Source: a bacterium (GTDB lineage: Bacteria; Vulcanimicrobiota; Xenobia; Xenobiales; Xenobiaceae). Taken from it: 8,739 bases of DNA. This document shows, piece by piece, positions 6,213 to 8,739 of this stretch; within the stretch, counting starts at the first letter, position 1; each line of letters opens with the position of its first letter. The position numbers and the translations under genes are program-made. The stretch covers positions 1-8,739 of the forward strand of contig JAFSXH010000088.1 in NCBI GenBank assembly GCA_017444165.1. The letters are read 5' to 3'. Under the pieces are notes generated by a model, which was not told the origin of the DNA, ran no database searches, and saw only the letters and a list, made by a program, of their open reading frames with translations.

Positions 6213-7127
6213 ATGACTGAAGAGACTAATGTAAATCGCGAGTACCGTGATAGACTTTTTAAGTTTATATTTGGTAATCCAGAAAATAAAGAGTGGACTT
6301 TGAGTCTTTATAATGCGGTAAATGGCTCAAACTATACCAATGCAAATGAGATAAAATTTAATACTATAGAAAACATTGTCTACATGGGTATGAGGAACGA
6401 TGTTTCGTTTTTGGTTGCTAACACAGTTAGTTTTTATGGACAGCAATCGACGTTTAATCCCAACATGCCGATGCGCTTATTTATCTACGCTGGCATGGTT
6501 TACGCCAAGTACGTAAAGGAGAGTAACGACTATCATCGTTACAGTTCATCCCAACAAAAGGCTCCAACACCAAAATGCGTATGCTTTTATAATGGAGAGA
6601 TCAATAAAGAAGATAAGGTTATCTTAAAATTATCAAACTCTTTTGACGGTGAATCGGATATTGAAGTAAAAGTGATGATGATAAATATAAATTATGGCCG
6701 TAACAAAGATTTGCTTGAAGCGTGTAGACCTTTGAAAGAATATTCCTGGTTCGTCGATAGAGTTCGTTTTCACAAAAAAACTGCCAATAATCTAGAAGAA
6801 TCAATTGATAAGGCCTTAAATGATTTATCAGATGATTCACTGATTAAACCTTTCCTTTTATCCAATAAGGCGGAGGTGACGCGTATGTGTCTTACAGAAT
6901 ATGATGAAGCGAGAACCTTTGCAGAACAGAGGGCTGAAGGTAGAGCTGAAGGTAGAGCTGAGGGCTTGGCCGAGGGAATGGCTAAGGGTAGAACTGAAGG
7001 TAAAATCGAGGGCAGAGCTGAGGGCAAAGCTGAAGCAGTGAGGAATTTTGTAAAGTACGGAATGAGCGTCGAGGAAATAGCTCTAGCCTTCAATTGTTCT
7101 CCGCACGAAATAGAAGAAATGTTGTAG
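6213..7127 (+). CDS. Rpn-family / PD-(D/E)XK nuclease-like protein with a catalytic-site substitution
   Basis: This 304-residue protein belongs to the family often labelled 'Rpn family recombination-promoting nuclease' or 'putative transposase', and related E. coli proteins are DNA-cleaving anti-phage toxins. Family marks are YRDRLFKFIFG near the start, NDVSFLV (62-68), QQSTFNPNMPMR (77-88), CFYNG (124-128), INYGRNKDLLEACRPLKEY (159-177) and KAEVTRMCLTEY (219-230). The tail (241-273) is an xEGx tetrapeptide array of about eight units, encoded by a 12-bp tandem repeat, followed by a helical YGMSVEEIALAFNCS end. The metal-binding Asp is probably D63. The partner Glu, which I expect in a 'YExQST' motif, is Gly76 (codon GGA at 6438-6440, one base from GAA), so nuclease activity may be lost. 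It is visibly richer in A/T than the minus-strand genes, flanked by repeats, and has its own promoter, all consistent with separate acquisition. Confidence 0.85.
   Translation: MTEETNVNREYRDRLFKFIFGNPENKEWTLSLYNAVNGSNYTNANEIKFNTIENIVYMGMRNDVSFLVANTVSFYGQQSTFNPNMPMRLFIYAGMVYAKYVKESNDYHRYSSSQQKAPTPKCVCFYNGEINKEDKVILKLSNSFDGESDIEVKVMMININYGRNKDLLEACRPLKEYSWFVDRVRFHKKTANNLEESIDKALNDLSDDSLIKPFLLSNKAEVTRMCLTEYDEARTFAEQRAEGRAEGRAEGLAEGMAKGRTEGKIEGRAEGKAEAVRNFVKYGMSVEEIALAFNCSPHEIEEML
6872..6879 (+). promoter_or_regulatory. Internal ribosome binding site within the Rpn-type gene
   Basis: GGAGGTGA is an 8-base perfect complement to the usual 16S anti-Shine-Dalgarno end. Eight bases separate GGAGG from an in-frame ATG at 6885. 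This is stronger than the site in front of the full-length protein. Part of the match may be dictated by the conserved residues A-E-V-T it encodes. Confidence 0.5.
6885..7127 (+). CDS. Candidate in-frame internal product (RpnS-like, 80 residues)
   Basis: Initiation at Met225 would yield MCLTEYDEARTFAEQR, followed by the xEGx array and the helical C-terminus. For E. coli Rpn genes, work on the family describes a short protein made from inside the gene that binds and inhibits the full-length nuclease toxin. Here the internal ribosome site and spacing are close to ideal, and the product would contain the C-terminal region expected to mediate self-association. Translation has not been shown. If the full-length protein is inactive (Gly76), the short form could still be made. 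Confidence 0.45.
   Translation: MCLTEYDEARTFAEQRAEGRAEGRAEGLAEGMAKGRTEGKIEGRAEGKAEAVRNFVKYGMSVEEIALAFNCSPHEIEEML
6933..7034 (+). repeat. 12-bp coding tandem repeat (xEGx array)
   Basis: Units such as gctgaaggtaga repeat about eight times with drift, encoding AEGR, AEGR, AEGL, AEGM, AKGR, TEGK, IEGR, AEGK. The first two units are identical in DNA. Such an array can gain or lose whole units without breaking frame, changing the length of a charged helix between the nuclease core and the C-terminus. It also forces a long open frame on the opposite strand, which is not a gene. Confidence 0.8.
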
Positions 7128-7429
7128 CCCTGTGCGTTGTACGTTGTAAGCCTTGTGCGTTGCGCTTGAAGTTATGTCCTTTTGGGTTCTCCTCTCGCTC
7201 TTTAACAATGCTTAATGCTTAATTCGTAATGCGTAATTATTTTGGAAAGAAAGAATTAATTCATCCCAATTCCCAATTACGAATTACGCATTATGAATTA
7301 CGAATTAAAAAAGTCTGCTCACCAAAAAGTCACAACTGCTATTCAACTTCAACGGTTCCACAGTTCTGGTTAAAGTTTATTCAGGCTGTAAGTTTGCGCT
7401 TTCTTCAATTATGTTGTAATCTTGTGTCT
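7128..7429. other. 302-bp intergenic region dominated by repeat copy C
   Basis: There is no credible gene here. Most of it is repeat copy C (7133-7337). The rest, up to the MmeI-like start, includes a further degraded word, gttgtaatcttgtgt (7413-7427), resembling the gttgtaagccttgtg at the element's start. I see no strong terminator after the Rpn-type gene and no good ribosome site before the next gene. Confidence 0.65.
7133..7337. repeat. Repeat copy C, right flank of the Rpn-type gene
   Basis: It begins 5 bases after the Rpn-type stop codon with gttgtacgttgtaagccttg, then has ctctttaacaat (7198-7209), an A/T-rich core and tcaccaaaaagtcacaact (7319-7337). In the core, ttaattcg plus taatgcgtaatt (7219-7238) can pair with aattacgcatta (7282-7293) and cgaattaa (7301-7308), with a 7-nt bulge. 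The palindrome gaattaattc (7253-7262) lies in the loop. It shares orientation and segment order with copy B, so the two form direct repeats around the gene. Confidence 0.6.
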
Positions 7430-8739
7430 ATGGATAAGGTTGCGGTAAAGAAATTTGTGAAAACTTGGTGTGGGCGGGGCTATGAGAAAGGGGAGAGTCA
7501 ACCTTTTTGGCTGGCACTTTTTCGCGATGTTTTGGAGGTGGAGAGGCCAGAAGAGTTTATAATTTTTGAGGAGCAGGTACACCTCGATCACACTAGTTTT
7601 ATTGATGGATATATTCCAGCTACTAAAGTTTTAATTGAACAAAAGAGTTTGGGAAAAGATCTCCAACGGCCTATAAAACAATCTGATGGGACTTATCTAA
7701 CACCTTTTCAGCAGGCTAAACGGTACATTTTAGAACTGCCTGTAGATAAACATCCGCGTTGGGTAGTTGTCTCTAACTTTGCTGAATTTCACGTCTATGA
7801 TATGAATAAGCCTCAGAGTGAGCCTGAGCATATATTACTCAAAGATCTTGAAAGGGATTATTATCGATTAAATTTTCTCGTTAATGTTGGTGATGAACAT
7901 GTTAAAAGGGAGATGGAGATCTCACTCTCAGCGGGAAAGCTCGTTTCTCTCCTCTATGATGAGTTATTAAAACAGTATCACAATCCCCAAGATCCACAGA
8001 CTTTGAGGAGTTTAAATATACTCTGTGTGCGTTTAGTCTTCTGTTTCTATGCGGATGATGCTGAACTCTTTGGGCGCAAGTTTATGTTTTGCGATTACTT
8101 AAAACAATTTCCCGCTCTGCATATGCGCAAGGCTCTGGTAGATCTCTTCGAGGTACTCAACACCAAAATTGAAGAGCGCGATCCATATTTATTGCCAGAT
8201 CTGGCGGCTTTCCCTTATGTGAATGGTGGATTATTTGCTCAAAAAGATGTGGAGATCCCCATTTTCACCGAAGAAATTCGCGATCTTATTCTTGAAAAAG
8301 CCAGTCTAGATCTCGACTGGTCACAGATAAGCCCAACCATATTTGGAGCCGTCTTTGAATCGACACTAAACCCCGTTACGCGTCGCAAAGGTGGAATGCA
8401 CTACACCTCTATTGAGAATATCCATAAGGTAATAGATCCGCTCTTTTTGAACGATCTCAAAGAAGAATTAGCAGAGATTAAAGCTCTAAAAACTATAGGC
8501 ACGCGCAAAAATAGGCTGAAAAAATTTCAAGAGAAGTTGAGTAACTTGACTTTCTTAGATCCCGCCTGTGGGAGTGGCAATTTTTTAACCGAGACCTATC
8601 TCTCTCTGCGCCGTTTAGAAAATGAGGTTTTAGAGACTCTCAACCAGAGCCAGATGGAATTTAGTACTGAAGAGATCGCCCCCATTCAAGTGAGAATTAA
8701 TCAATTTTATGGCATAGAGATCAATGACTTTGCCGTGAC
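7430..8739 (+). CDS. MmeI-like (type IIL) restriction-modification enzyme, N-terminal part
   Basis: The first 436 residues are present and the frame continues past the right edge. Enzymes of this family combine an endonuclease and an adenine methyltransferase in one chain and use one target-recognition domain for both. The N-terminus has KGESQPFW and a PD-(D/E)XK core: FIDG with D59, then LIEQK with E70 and K72. A helical spacer follows (about 165-345) with YADDAELFG (207-215), YVNGGLF (263-269), FGAVFESTL (305-313) and GGMHYTS (321-327). Methyltransferase motif I, LDPACGSGNF (376-385), binds S-adenosylmethionine, and YGIE (427-430) supplies the next acidic residue. The NPPY-type catalytic motif and recognition domain lie outside the window. 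The ATG is chosen because family members begin close to this residue. The frame is open upstream without another ATG, and no ribosome site precedes it. BREX PglX is less likely because of the intact N-terminal nuclease. Confidence 0.85.
   Translation, partial: MDKVAVKKFVKTWCGRGYEKGESQPFWLALFRDVLEVERPEEFIIFEEQVHLDHTSFIDGYIPATKVLIEQKSLGKDLQRPIKQSDGTYLTPFQQAKRYILELPVDKHPRWVVVSNFAEFHVYDMNKPQSEPEHILLKDLERDYYRLNFLVNVGDEHVKREMEISLSAGKLVSLLYDELLKQYHNPQDPQTLRSLNILCVRLVFCFYADDAELFGRKFMFCDYLKQFPALHMRKALVDLFEVLNTKIEERDPYLLPDLAAFPYVNGGLFAQKDVEIPIFTEEIRDLILEKASLDLDWSQISPTIFGAVFESTLNPVTRRKGGMHYTSIENIHKVIDPLFLNDLKEELAEIKALKTIGTRKNRLKKFQEKLSNLTFLDPACGSGNFLTETYLSLRRLENEVLETLNQSQMEFSTEEIAPIQVRINQFYGIEINDFAV

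Noticed and set aside
6770..7093. A 107-codon open frame on the minus strand opposite the xEGx array
   Set aside because: The 12-bp coding repeat of the plus-strand gene removes stops from the opposite strand. The product is low-complexity (repeated SALP) with no ribosome site.
6213..7127. An insertion sequence, because this protein family is often labelled 'transposase'
   Set aside because: The family is a PD-(D/E)XK nuclease, not a DDE or tyrosine transposase. The flanking copies are direct repeats rather than terminal inverted repeats, and I see no target-site duplication.
5804..7337. A CRISPR array, given the recurring tacgttgtaa and aattacg words
   Set aside because: The words are irregularly spaced, vary in sequence and lack constant-length unique spacers. 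No cas gene is nearby.
7430..8739. A BREX PglX or DISARM methyltransferase
   Set aside because: The intact N-terminal D59/E70-x-K72 nuclease and the spacer motifs fit the MmeI-like single-chain enzymes better. No other BREX or DISARM gene is in the window, though the right side is unseen.

Overview
This is bacterial DNA of moderate base composition, with strong Shine-Dalgarno sites in front of most genes. I cannot name the species or phylum. The Rpn-type gene resembles, as I recall the family, versions common in gut Clostridia, so an anaerobic or host-associated source is plausible. That is only a hint.

Layout: bases 1-5782 carry three genes on the minus strand. In transcription order these are (i) a 554-residue protein joining an N-terminal CYTH (triphosphate tunnel) domain, a family 2 glycosyltransferase and a C-terminal Rossmann-like domain; (ii) a YcgR-like PilZ-domain protein; and (iii) a very large GlmS-like protein (glutaminase plus two SIS domains) that runs off the left edge after at least 1071 residues. 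A hairpin with a short U-tract lies between (ii) and (iii), and a perfect 10-bp inverted repeat lies between (i) and (ii). The set suggests cell-surface polysaccharide synthesis, with amino-sugar supply, a sugar transferase and a c-di-GMP-type sensor. This is inference from context.

Bases 5783-6212 and 7128-7429 are non-coding and hold related repeat elements built from short words (tacgttgtaa, aattacg, ctctttaacaat), with hairpin-forming A/T-rich cores. Two copies flank a plus-strand Rpn/PD-(D/E)XK nuclease-like gene (6213-7127), which has its own good sigma-70-type promoter. This gene has a glycine where the catalytic glutamate is expected. It also has a near-perfect internal ribosome site that would produce an 80-residue C-terminal protein, as reported for RpnS antitoxins.

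From 7430 to the right edge is the N-terminal half of an MmeI-like single-chain restriction-modification enzyme, with both the nuclease (D, ExK) and methyltransferase motif I residues present. The right half therefore looks like a small anti-phage neighbourhood beside a surface-polysaccharide neighbourhood, separated by repeats.
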